From a candidate division TM6 bacterium UASB124 (GTDB lineage Bacteria > Babelota > Babeliae > Babelales > RVW-14): 15,436 nucleotides of DNA. The position numbers and the translations under genes were made by a program. The notes beneath the pieces are model-generated. The model was not told the origin of the DNA, did not search any database, and was given only the letters and a program-made list of their open reading frames with translations. Positions 1-6,966 of the stretch are shown here, piece after piece (the stretch's first letter is position 1; each line of letters begins with the position of its first letter). The stretch spans positions 1 to 15,436 of the forward strand of contig CAMBZK010000012.1 in assembly GCA_945872225.1 (NCBI GenBank). Reading direction: 5' to 3'.

Positions 1-6
1 TGTATT

Positions 7-45
7 AAAAATTAAGGGCCTCTGTTTCAGAGGCCCTTAATTTTT
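7..45. terminator. Intrinsic terminator, likely bidirectional, ending the rpsU-pilD operon
   Basis: A perfect 17-bp inverted repeat (7-23 with 29-45) encloses a 5-base loop. The core AGGGCCTCT is GC-rich and the outer parts are A-runs and T-runs, so transcripts from either strand would end in U after a strong stem. It lies 48 bases beyond the stop codon of the minus-strand prepilin peptidase gene, where that operon should end. A gene left of the window on the plus strand could share it. Confidence 0.88.
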
Positions 46-93
46 CTCCCTACTTCTGGCTCCTTTTTCCGCCAGAATATGTCAAACACCTTA

Positions 94-852
94 TCATGGA
101 AACATAAGCAAAGACAATAGCGTTCTATGAAAAAATAGGTATGCAATTGCACCCAGTGCCAGAAACGGACCGAATGGTATGCGTAAGCTACGTGATTGTT
201 TGGTGCCATACAAATAAATAATGCCAAGCAGTGTGCCAACCGATGATGCGATCATAAGCGTTAACCAGACGCCAACAGGACCAATCCATGCGCCAATGCC
301 AGCGAGCAAATCATAATCACCAGCGCCCATGCCTTCACGTTTGGTGATTTTCAAAAACAGTTGTGCAATAAGCCATAAAACGCCATAGCCGACTAAGCTG
401 CCAAGTATGCTTTCTAGAAATGATATTTGAATCAAGCCGAACCATGCAGCAACTAAACCCAGAGGAATAAGCCCAAGGCTGAACAGTTGTGGAATGAGCA
501 TAGCTTCAAGATCAGTGCGTGTGGCAGCAACAAGGCCGGTAAAAAAAAGTGCATAAGCCGCATAGGTGAGCGGCTCTGCTGTGACGGCGTACAAACTTAC
601 CGCGAGAAGTCCGGTGACTAGCTCTGTTGCTGGATAAAGCCACGAGATAGGTGCTTTGCAGTGCCGACATTGCCCACGAAGCAGTAAAAATGAGAGCAGT
701 GGTAGATTATCTTGCCAGGCAATGGTGTGTTTGCAAGAAGGGCAATAAGAGCGCTTGGTAAAAAATTTGCGGTGGTGAAGTATGCGTGTTGCTAAAACAT
801 TTAAAAACGAGCCCCAGCAAAGGCCAAATAAAAAGATAATAGCCAGTATCAT
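94..852 (-). CDS. pilD: Type IV prepilin peptidase (leader peptidase / N-methyltransferase)
   Basis: Inner-membrane aspartic protease (family A24) that cleaves the leader of type IV prepilins or type II secretion pseudopilins; family members usually also methylate the new N-terminus. The 252 residues show a GSFLNV motif at 14-19 and two zinc-type cysteine pairs, C37/C40 (CPSC) and C62/C65 (CRHC), in the cytoplasmic loop that carries the methylase region. The two catalytic aspartates lie in DLEAMLIP (D114) and GAGD (D179), with a PFGPF motif at 226-230. About seven hydrophobic segments cover the rest. Length fits the family. The first motif ends IPQ where many members have LPD. The ATG overlaps the TGA of the upstream kpsF-like gene by four bases, implying translational coupling. 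It is the last gene of the minus-strand operon. No pilin gene is seen nearby, so the substrate is unknown. Confidence 0.93.
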   Translation of the reverse strand: MILAIIFLFGLCWGSFLNVLATRILHHRKFFTKRSYCPSCKHTIAWQDNLPLLSFLLLRGQCRHCKAPISWLYPATELVTGLLAVSLYAVTAEPLTYAAYALFFTGLVAATRTDLEAMLIPQLFSLGLIPLGLVAAWFGLIQISFLESILGSLVGYGVLWLIAQLFLKITKREGMGAGDYDLLAGIGAWIGPVGVWLTLMIASSVGTLLGIIYLYGTKQSRSLRIPFGPFLALGAIAYLFFHRTLLSLLMFP

Positions 853-1862
853 GTGGTAATCCCTGCTTTGACTAAATCATGAATGTGTACAAGCCCGACA
901 ACGCGGTTATTTTCGCTCACAACGAGCGAGGTGATGTGAAAATCTTCCATCATTTGCAGCGCAACATAGGCAAGCATGTCAGGCGAGATGACCTTGGGTT
1001 TTTTTGTGGCGATTTCTATTGCCGTTTTTTCAAATACAACTGGCCCTTCGTCACAGGCGCGACGTAAATCGCCATCGGTGACAACACCAATGAGCTCTTG
1101 CTGCTCATCAACGACAATCCCCATGCCACATTTTTTAGCGGTGATGTGCACTAGGACATCCCGAAATAAGGTGTTTGGCTTAACAAATGGTAGGTGCTCG
1201 CCAGTGAGCATAAACGAGCGAACGGTAAGGAGCAATTTTTTCCCCAAAGCTCCTGCGGGGTGGTTGCGTGCAAATGCTTGTTTTGAAAATTGCCGCTGGC
1301 TGCTGACGACGACGGCAAGGGCATCGCCAAAGGCGAGCATGAGCGTGGAGCTGCTGGTTGGTGCAAGGCCTAAGACGCAAGCTTCTTGGTCAAAAGGCAG
1401 GAGCATAACAAGGTCAACCAGGTCAGTAATATTTCCTTGGCGGCAGCAGATGAGTGTGGTGTGAATTCCTTGCGAGCGCAATACGGGCAGAATGTATTCA
1501 AATTCCCAACCAGTGCCACTTTTTGAAAGAGCAATAAAGAGGTCGCCTGGCTGAACAGACCCTAAGTCGCCATGAACAGCTTCGGTAGGGTGGAGAAAAA
1601 ATGACGGGATGCCAAGGCTTGAAAAGGTGGCAACAATTTTTTTTGCTACAAGCCCAGATTTACCAGTGCCAGAAAAGACAATTTTGCCGGTGGTCGCAAG
1701 AATTAAATCAACCAAAAGACTGGCAAAAGGTGGCAGCGTGTTGCTGAGGGTAAGAAGCGCCTGTGCTTCAGCTTGAATAACGGCAGCAAGTTGGTGCGAT
1801 ATAGTCTGCGCATGGTGCTTGGTTTTTGCACCCGGAACAACAGTCGTTTGTTCTGCGCTCAT
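849..1862 (-). CDS. kdsD: KpsF/GutQ-family arabinose-5-phosphate isomerase (SIS + two CBS domains)
   Basis: Cytoplasmic enzyme converting D-ribulose 5-phosphate to D-arabinose 5-phosphate, first step toward Kdo for LPS or capsule. The 337-residue protein has an N-terminal SIS domain (about 40-205) with GTGKSG (65-70), HPTEAVHGDLG (91-101), SKSGTGWE (113-120), LAPTSS (166-171) and NHPAGALGKKL (200-210). By alignment from memory with E. coli KdsD, the active-site residues K59, E111, E152 and H193 correspond to K68, E120, E160 and H201, all present. Two CBS domains follow (about 215-275 with TDGDLRR, and 285-335). The length fits the family. Start ATG lies 11 bases after the rbfA stop, with only a weak ribosome binding site. 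Which paralog (kdsD, kpsF, gutQ) it is cannot be settled from sequence; the presence of Kdo synthesis implies an LPS-bearing outer membrane. Confidence 0.92.
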   Translation of the reverse strand: MSAEQTTVVPGAKTKHHAQTISHQLAAVIQAEAQALLTLSNTLPPFASLLVDLILATTGKIVFSGTGKSGLVAKKIVATFSSLGIPSFFLHPTEAVHGDLGSVQPGDLFIALSKSGTGWEFEYILPVLRSQGIHTTLICCRQGNITDLVDLVMLLPFDQEACVLGLAPTSSSTLMLAFGDALAVVVSSQRQFSKQAFARNHPAGALGKKLLLTVRSFMLTGEHLPFVKPNTLFRDVLVHITAKKCGMGIVVDEQQELIGVVTDGDLRRACDEGPVVFEKTAIEIATKKPKVISPDMLAYVALQMMEDFHITSLVVSENNRVVGLVHIHDLVKAGITT

Positions 1863-1873
1863 GCTTAGCTCAG

Positions 1874-2278
1874 CTATTTTTTATTGGTTGGTGATATGCC
1901 ACCGGGATATAAATCCTCAGAGACTTTATCAAGTAATTCGTTGATCCGTCGCTCTTTTTCTTTAGCCTTGTCGTAAACAAAGAGCAAGTCTGGAGCGTAA
2001 CGTGTTTTGAGGCGATTCGCAAAAGCTTTGCGCAGCGATGGCTTGTAGAGTTTGAGTGTTTCAAGCGCTTTAGCAAAAACCTCTTCGCCAGGCTCTCTGA
2101 TTGTCGCAAAGTAGACATAGCAAATGCCAGTGTCGTTAGACAAATCTACTTTCGAGACAAAGACCTCGATAAGCGATGGTTCTTCGCGCAATAGCTCTTG
2201 GAATAAAGAGGAAAACTCTTGAAGAAAGAGGGACTTACGACGTTCCCTCTTTACTTCATAAACATTTGATAGTGACAT
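1874..2278 (-). CDS. rbfA: 30S ribosome-binding factor RbfA
   Basis: Small KH-fold assembly factor that binds the 30S subunit and helps mature the 5' end of 16S rRNA, important in the cold. The 134-residue protein has the family outline: basic N-terminal helix (R11, R13, R14), a central strand with VSKVDLSNDTGICYVYF (41-57), and the diagnostic RYAPDLLFVYD block at 93-103 followed by an amphipathic helix and a Lys/Asn tail. Length is typical. It sits 18 bases after the rpsU stop and 11 bases before the kpsF-like start, so it is in the same transcript. Pairing with another small-subunit protein gene makes functional sense. Confidence 0.88.
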   Translation of the reverse strand: MSLSNVYEVKRERRKSLFLQEFSSLFQELLREEPSLIEVFVSKVDLSNDTGICYVYFATIREPGEEVFAKALETLKLYKPSLRKAFANRLKTRYAPDLLFVYDKAKEKERRINELLDKVSEDLYPGGISPTNKK

Positions 2279-2296
2279 GTAGCGTAGAAGCCTTTA

Positions 2297-2509
2297 TTAA
2301 GAGAGTTGGCTCTCGTACATCTTGATCATGTTATTTTTTACAGCACGCATAAGTCTTTTGCGTTTCTTCTGTGTTGGCGGCTCGAAGTAAACTTGACGCT
2401 TCATATCGCGTGAAACGCCTTCGCGCTCAAGTTTCTTTTTGAACTGTTTTAGGCTCTTTTCAAGGTTACCAGTAACCTGAATTTCAATATTAAATTTTTT
2501 CTTGGCCAT
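2297..2509 (-). CDS. rpsU: Small ribosomal subunit protein bS21
   Basis: Ribosomal protein of the 30S platform near the anti-Shine-Dalgarno end of 16S rRNA, with a role in initiation. I chose the ATG at 2509 (70 residues, MAKKKFNIEI...). The reading frame can be extended 8 codons upstream only to a TTG, while the ATG has GGAG ten bases before it. The protein shows the S21 pattern: a central Lys/Arg-rich helix (KSLKQFKKKLEREGVSRD), then YFEPPTQKKRKRL near 42-54, matching the family FYEKPS..RKRK signature. Its C-terminal tail (to residue 70) is typical in length. It is the first gene of the minus-strand operon. Confidence 0.9.
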   Translation of the reverse strand: MAKKKFNIEIQVTGNLEKSLKQFKKKLEREGVSRDMKRQVYFEPPTQKKRKRLMRAVKNNMIKMYESQLS

Positions 2510-2575
2510 AGTAACCAAACTCCGCCTTTGCAATGAGAATAGGTATTCTGTTTTAAATCTCTACACTAGACCATC

Positions 2576-2604
2576 ATTTTAGATGATTCTAGGCCAATTG
2601 TCAA
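2576..2604 (-). promoter_or_regulatory. Sigma-70-type promoter of the rpsU operon
   Basis: On the minus strand, TTGACA (2599-2604) is separated by exactly 17 bases from TAAAAT (2576-2581), very near consensus. The predicted start near 2569 gives a leader of about 60 bases before the rpsU ATG. The -35 box overlaps the stop codon (2601-2603) of the upstream beta-barrel gene. The -10 sits inside a small inverted repeat, ATCAT-CTAAA-ATGAT, which could be chance or a binding site. Confidence 0.8.
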
Positions 2605-4121
2605 AATGTAACGGTGAGGCCCCCAAGTAGGGTTGTTGTTCGGTATACCCGAACACCGCTGATATGCCCTTGGACAGCGGCACTCAGGCCAATATTATCG
2701 GTAATCGCATAGTTAAAACCAACGCTGATTTGCTGGTTTTTCCAGCCTGAATCGTCCTGGGTGCGGGCAACACCTTTCTGGAATTCGGCTTTTTTAGCAG
2801 GGTCACGCTCCGTCAGCTCGATGCTATCGCTTAAGTGCTGGGTGTAGCAAAAATCGGTGTAGACCGAGAGCCCCTCAACAAAATGCTCTGCTTTTAAGGA
2901 GGTGTTCAGGTACCAGGTGGCACCAGGAGTACGGCGTACGCTGCCTACCTTCCAAGGGATTAAGCCCTGTTGGAGCTCGCTTGATGGGAAGCGCTGGTCA
3001 GTATCAATCTTTGCGTCAAAAAAGAGGGCGCCACCGCCAAAGCTTACCCCAAAGGACTGCTTGCCATTTGCTGAAGCGGGTAGGACCGGGAAGTCAAAGC
3101 CCATGGCAGCATCTGCCGTTAGGCCAAAACTTTGCTGCATATTGCTGACGGGGACGGCAAAAGCGTTGTCTTGATCGAATTTTTCAGAGAGGGGTATCCA
3201 GGCACCCAAGGCAACATAGGGGACCATTGTCACGCCGATGTCGCCGTCTTTCTCACGAAAATCGATAGGCATGTGCCAGTGGATTTGTGCGTGCAGGTCT
3301 TCTGGCGAGCTTTTGTGGAACAGTTTCAGGTTGTAATTGAGCTCGTCGGCGATGTCGTTGCGGGGCTTTTGGTCAGCAAAAAGGGCGCTGTAGATTGCTT
3401 TCGCATCTTTAGCTGGGGCGGTTGTAGAATCTGCTATTAGATCGGCAGCAAGTAGAGCTTCAAGATTAAATTGTCGCGGTTTATTTTTTATATCGACAGC
3501 GCCACCACGGACCGAGAGGCCAAGGCCAAGGCCAAGCTCTAGGGTCATTTGGCCGCGCACCCCAATTTTTTCGTAGCTGGTTGGCACTGAAACGTAAGCA
3601 AAGGGCGCTTTGAGCTTTGAGAAATTTGTTTTACTGGTTAAGTCTGATGCAGCTCCTGTTCCAAAAACTGGTGCCGCTGCTGTTGGGCCAAAGCGATATC
3701 TGGTTGTATCTGTTACAGCATTTTGCTTCAGTACATCAAAAATCGCATTTTGCGATGCCCTTAAATTAGTATACTGTGTGCCAGTAATCGGCTTACTTGC
3801 CAAGCTAGTTGCTCCAACAGAGCTTAGCCCATCATCGAAAAAGAGGCCAAAAAAGTTCCATTCGCCAAGGCGATCGCCACCGGGCACTTTAATGCCATCA
3901 GCATTGCGCGCCGTGTTTGAGTGCTGGTACAGCGGCGAGACACTGAATCGCATTTCGAAGCCATTGTGCTTGTGGTAGACTTTATCGGTGCAAAAATGGT
4001 TGTACATTGGTTGTGAGTCATAGATATTGTTAAGCGGTACGGCTATTATTGCTACTGGTAAAAGTGTTAGCGTGATGGCTGCTTGAATGAGGCGATGCAA
4101 AAGCGCCTTAATAAAACTCAT
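2601..4121 (-). CDS. Predicted outer-membrane beta-barrel protein (family not recognised)
   Basis: A 506-residue exported protein. The start at 4121 is chosen because AAGGAGA (4129-4135) lies 7 bases before this ATG; upstream in-frame ATGs lack such a site. The N-terminus has a basic stretch followed by a hydrophobic core (about 11-28, LIQAAITLTLLPVAIIAV), consistent with a signal peptide. Many amphipathic strand-like stretches follow: 187-211 (rich in alternating Gly/Leu), 297-311, 331-347, 356-368, 401-430, 460-489, 494-506. The chain ends in Phe (LTVTF), the usual C-terminal residue of barrel proteins recognised by BamA. Cysteines C44 and C425 are the only ones seen. This supports a porin-like or other outer-membrane barrel, but I cannot name a family. 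It has its own promoter, divergent from the photolyase, and no terminator is obvious before rpsU. Confidence 0.72.
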   Translation of the reverse strand: MSFIKALLHRLIQAAITLTLLPVAIIAVPLNNIYDSQPMYNHFCTDKVYHKHNGFEMRFSVSPLYQHSNTARNADGIKVPGGDRLGEWNFFGLFFDDGLSSVGATSLASKPITGTQYTNLRASQNAIFDVLKQNAVTDTTRYRFGPTAAAPVFGTGAASDLTSKTNFSKLKAPFAYVSVPTSYEKIGVRGQMTLELGLGLGLSVRGGAVDIKNKPRQFNLEALLAADLIADSTTAPAKDAKAIYSALFADQKPRNDIADELNYNLKLFHKSSPEDLHAQIHWHMPIDFREKDGDIGVTMVPYVALGAWIPLSEKFDQDNAFAVPVSNMQQSFGLTADAAMGFDFPVLPASANGKQSFGVSFGGGALFFDAKIDTDQRFPSSELQQGLIPWKVGSVRRTPGATWYLNTSLKAEHFVEGLSVYTDFCYTQHLSDSIELTERDPAKKAEFQKGVARTQDDSGWKNQQISVGFNYAITDNIGLSAAVQGHISGVRVYRTTTLLGGLTVTF

Positions 4122-4161
4122 GTACAAATCTCCTTGCTTCATGTAATAAAAATACAAACGT

Positions 4162-4191
4162 GTTATAGCACTACCAAATTCCGCTGGTCAA
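4162..4191 (-). promoter_or_regulatory. Candidate promoter of the beta-barrel protein gene
   Basis: On the minus strand TTGACC (4186-4191) precedes TATAAC (4162-4167) with an 18-base spacer. The predicted start near 4155 leaves a leader of about 35 bases, with a strong AAGGAGA site at 4129-4135. A second TTGACC lies 11 bases further upstream (4197-4202), so TTGACC is repeated one helical turn apart, a possible operator. No convincing promoter for the divergent photolyase was found in the same 114-base gap. Confidence 0.5.
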
Positions 4192-4235
4192 GAAGCGGTC
4201 AAACTCTTATCAGTAACTAAAACGGTACCATAACT

Positions 4236-5600
4236 ATGCTTACAACATCACTCTTTATTTTTCGTCGTGACTTGCGTCTTGCCGATAATACGGCACTGCT
4301 TGCTGCGCTAGCAGAATCAAAAAACGTTGTGCCTTGTTTTATTTTTGACCCTGCTCAGGTCACTAACGAGAATCATTACAAAAGTAACAACGCGTTGCAA
4401 TTTATGCTGGAGTCACTTGATGATCTTGCCGCGCAGTTGGCTGCAAAAGGTGGCAAGCTCCATCTGTTTTATGGCGACCCCATCGATGTTGTCGCGACCA
4501 TTATTAAAGAATCAGGCATTGAGGCGGTGTTTGTGAATAGCGATTACACGCCCTTCAGCATTAAGCGCGATAAAGCGCTAGCTGCTTTGTGTAAAAAGCT
4601 TGGGGTAGATTTTCATGCCTATGATGACGCGCTTTTGAATCCCCCTGCAGCGGGGTGTAAAACAGATGGTACGCCGTACAGTATTTTCACCCCTTACTTT
4701 AACCACGCATCAATGATCTCTGTTGCTGAACCAAAGCAAAACAAGCACACCAACTATGGGACGGTCAGCCGAAAAGAAGTTGAGCTTAAAAGTATTTTAG
4801 ACGAGCGCAATGACGATATCTTTGCGCGTGGTGGGAGGGCTGAAGCAAAAAAAATACTGGCCCATCTTGATCGCTATAAAAACTATGAACAAGAGCGCGA
4901 TCTTCCGGCAGTTGCTGGAACAACCGGGCTTGCTGCGCATCTTAAGTTTGGTACGTGTTCAGTGCGCGAGGTTTACCACGCCATCACTGGTGCCCTTGGC
5001 AAAGGGCATACTTTGATCAAGCAGCTCTACTGGCGTGATTTTTTTACGCATGTCGCTTTCTATGGTCCACACGTTTTTGGGCATGCGTTCAATAAAAAAT
5101 ATCAGCACATCAAGTGGGATAATAATATGCGCAAGTTTAGGCGCTGGTGCATTGGCGACACCGGCTTTCCGATTATTGACGCCGGCATGCGGCAGCTGAA
5201 TCAAACAGGGTGGATGCATAACCGGGTGCGGATGATTGTCGCCTCATTTTTGGTCAAAGACTTGCACATTGATTGGCGCATGGGTGAGCAGTATTTTGCG
5301 ATCAAGCTTGTTGATTATGATCCTGCGGTGAACAACGGTAACTGGCAGTGGGCAGCGTCGACCGGTTGCGATGCACAGCCGTATTTCCGTATTTTTAACC
5401 CCTGGCTGCAGCAAAAAAACTTTGACCCGGATTGCCGCTACATCAAACAGTGGGTGCCAGAGCTTGCCAGATTATCGCCGGCTCATATTCATGACTGGTA
5501 TAAAACTTCGGTACAGCCAAGCCAGCCCTATCCAAAGCCTATGGTTGACCATGCGGTGGTGAGCAAACAGGCGATAGAGCTTTTTAAAACATATGAATAG
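4236..5600 (+). CDS. phrB: Deoxyribodipyrimidine photolyase, class I CPD type
   Basis: Flavoprotein that uses blue light to split cyclobutane pyrimidine dimers in DNA. The 454-residue protein starts with the family signature LFIFRRDLRLADNTAL (6-21). The N-terminal antenna-binding alpha/beta domain runs to about 130. The C-terminal FAD domain shows LKFGTCSVREVY (236-247), QLYWRDFF (263-270), GFPIIDAGMRQL (310-321), WMHNRVRMIVASFLVKDL (326-343), DYDPAVNNGNWQWAAS (360-375) and PYFRIFNP (382-389). HNRVRM is the CPD form, unlike the His-rich HHLARH of (6-4) enzymes. Where E. coli PhrB has E274 (ELIW) there is Q263 (QLYW). Length is normal. The ATG has no clear Shine-Dalgarno site. It is a single-gene unit ending in a hairpin. 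Confidence 0.94.
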   Translation: MLTTSLFIFRRDLRLADNTALLAALAESKNVVPCFIFDPAQVTNENHYKSNNALQFMLESLDDLAAQLAAKGGKLHLFYGDPIDVVATIIKESGIEAVFVNSDYTPFSIKRDKALAALCKKLGVDFHAYDDALLNPPAAGCKTDGTPYSIFTPYFNHASMISVAEPKQNKHTNYGTVSRKEVELKSILDERNDDIFARGGRAEAKKILAHLDRYKNYEQERDLPAVAGTTGLAAHLKFGTCSVREVYHAITGALGKGHTLIKQLYWRDFFTHVAFYGPHVFGHAFNKKYQHIKWDNNMRKFRRWCIGDTGFPIIDAGMRQLNQTGWMHNRVRMIVASFLVKDLHIDWRMGEQYFAIKLVDYDPAVNNGNWQWAASTGCDAQPYFRIFNPWLQQKNFDPDCRYIKQWVPELARLSPAHIHDWYKTSVQPSQPYPKPMVDHAVVSKQAIELFKTYE

Positions 5601-5650
5601 CGCGTTTTGTTTATTCTAAAAGCAGCCATTGGTACGATGATTTCGAACGC

Positions 5651-5681
5651 TTTTAAAGCCCTGCTTGTCAGGGCTTTAAAA
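5651..5681. terminator. Hairpin after the photolyase gene, probable terminator
   Basis: A perfect 13-bp inverted repeat (TTTTAAAGCCCTG at 5651-5663 with its complement at 5669-5681) has a 5-base loop. The outer A/T pairs would supply the U-rich end on either strand, but no separate long T-run follows. It lies 50 bases after the photolyase stop and about 57 bases before the next gene. Confidence 0.65.
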
Positions 5682-5738
5682 GGTTGGCTTCTAAGGGTTA
5701 CCTATGCGCTGAGTGTAAAGTATAAGTAAGGATTTTTT

Positions 5739-6170
5739 ATGGCTACGATTATTCGATTGCCTATAGCAAAGCTTCTTTTTTTGCTGTCCCTCTCTTTGCT
5801 TAGCACGCTTAGTGCGCGGGAAGTAAAAATTTTATTTTCAAACCAGTATGATATGCAAATACGTGTAGGGTATCAAGCATTTGCGACTGATGAATGGCGA
5901 TATGTTGTGATTGCTCAAAAAAGTGCCGTTATTGTTCCAAGAGATGTGCCAGATGACCAGCTATTTAATTTGACGCTTGGCGTTTCTGGGAAAGGGGTAA
6001 GGCGACATGGGTTTGAAGGTATCACAGAGAAAGTTCTTGGACACATTGAGACATTAAAAATTGAACTTAATAATAGCTATGGGGATAAATTTGCTAGCTT
6101 TGTGGAGAATGTTCTGCTGCCGGCACCTACCGTTTTTCTGGGAGTGCTTGCTGGGGAAAGGCGTACGTAG
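5739..6170 (+). CDS. Small secreted protein of unknown family
   Basis: A 143-residue protein with a clear Sec signal peptide: K11 then a Leu/Ser-rich core (12-24) and a probable cut after LSA (26). AAGGA sits 6 bases before the ATG. The mature part begins with a beta-like stretch, VKILFSNQYDMQIRVGYQAF (29-48), continues with a predicted mixed region and ends in a hydrophobic segment (126-138) and GERRT. It has no cysteine in the mature part and no recognised motif. The [VI]xxxFxN pattern at its mature N-terminus recurs in the two genes downstream, so it may be a diverged member of the same secreted group. The gap to the next gene is 78 bases, and the three could share a transcript. Function unknown. 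Confidence 0.65.
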   Translation: MATIIRLPIAKLLFLLSLSLLSTLSAREVKILFSNQYDMQIRVGYQAFATDEWRYVVIAQKSAVIVPRDVPDDQLFNLTLGVSGKGVRRHGFEGITEKVLGHIETLKIELNNSYGDKFASFVENVLLPAPTVFLGVLAGERRT

Positions 6171-6248
6171 GATTTTTAAGTTAATTTTAAAGATTGATTT
6201 TTTGGTTATTTGCATTGCGCTGAAATGTAATAAATTAAGGATAATCTG

Positions 6249-6884
6249 ATGTTTGTACTTGTTGTTTTGCTGCTCTTCATACATACCGCTGGCCATGCTG
6301 CAACTGTTCCTGATGCGCCGCCTCTTTTTACTGTTTATTTTGCAAATAAGACCGACGTGCCCCTTGCTTTTAGTGGCGTGGTAGCTTCTTTTGTAAAGCG
6401 TTGGGGTCTTGCTCAGAATAAACAAACAACCATTGATAACTTTATTTTGCCCCCAGGCCCTTTGGTAGAGGGGAAGTTTGATTTTGTGCCTAACAAAATA
6501 ACATGGACGCGTTCTGGTGGTTCTGCGCCAGAATCTAAGGCAACTGATGAGCCGTGCAGAGGAAAGAACAATATTTTTATTTGTGCTTTTCGTACAGCGG
6601 GTGGATTGATAGTTGTTACCGTTCAGCATGACATCGATATTGCGGCATATGTAGCGGCGCGGATGTCATGTGATTCTGTTCCCGATGCTTCCCTTGTTGC
6701 TGGAGCTGGCGCAGAAGGTGGTTCTGCCGCTGCTCGTCGTTCACCAACGCCAACTGCGGCTGATGTAGATCATGCAGTAGAAGCTGCTGCGGGTGAGGGG
6801 GAAGAAGCTTTTGTTGACCTGGCAGAAGGCGATGAAGAAGGCGAAGGTGGATTTATTATGGTGAATCCAGTTGGCACTACCTGA
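6249..6884 (+). CDS. Secreted protein with acidic Ala/Gly/Glu-rich tail, paralog of the next gene
   Basis: A 211-residue protein with a signal peptide (hydrophobic 2-12, probable cut after GHAA at 18). AAGGA lies 7 bases before the ATG. The mature part starts with FTVYFANKTDVPLAF (27-41), a beta-rich region to about 130, then a region (about 121-186) that parallels the next gene: VTVQHDIDIAAYVAAR against VTQDDPALEVIMAAR, and RRSPTPTAADVDHAVEA against RRSAPTMTSDDLAEEFE. The C-terminal 50 residues are low complexity and acidic. Three cysteines occur in the mature part (C103, C112, C141). A minus-strand frame of 191 codons crosses this gene and the previous one but is basic, lacks a signal and is taken as a shadow. 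Function unknown; export to the periplasm or beyond is inferred. Confidence 0.68.
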   Translation: MFVLVVLLLFIHTAGHAATVPDAPPLFTVYFANKTDVPLAFSGVVASFVKRWGLAQNKQTTIDNFILPPGPLVEGKFDFVPNKITWTRSGGSAPESKATDEPCRGKNNIFICAFRTAGGLIVVTVQHDIDIAAYVAARMSCDSVPDASLVAGAGAEGGSAAARRSPTPTAADVDHAVEAAAGEGEEAFVDLAEGDEEGEGGFIMVNPVGTT

Positions 6885-6966
6885 TTCCGTTAGCTAGATA
6901 ATTTTGATAGATTGTTGGTATTGTTTAGCAAGTTGTTGTGGTTGAAACATAAAAAGGGAGAAAGAT

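Noticed and set aside
4959..5219. Minus-strand frame of 86 codons inside the photolyase gene
   Set aside because: It is a shadow of conserved photolyase motifs, with no start site or family match.
5698..5726. TTACCT-17-TATAAG as promoter of the first secreted gene
   Set aside because: The predicted start would fall just after the ribosome binding site, leaving a leader too short to contain it, and the -35 match is poor.
6054..6629. Minus-strand open frame of 191 codons
   Set aside because: It spans two plus-strand genes that have signal peptides and ribosome binding sites; its product is basic and Ser/Lys/Asn-rich with no family signature.
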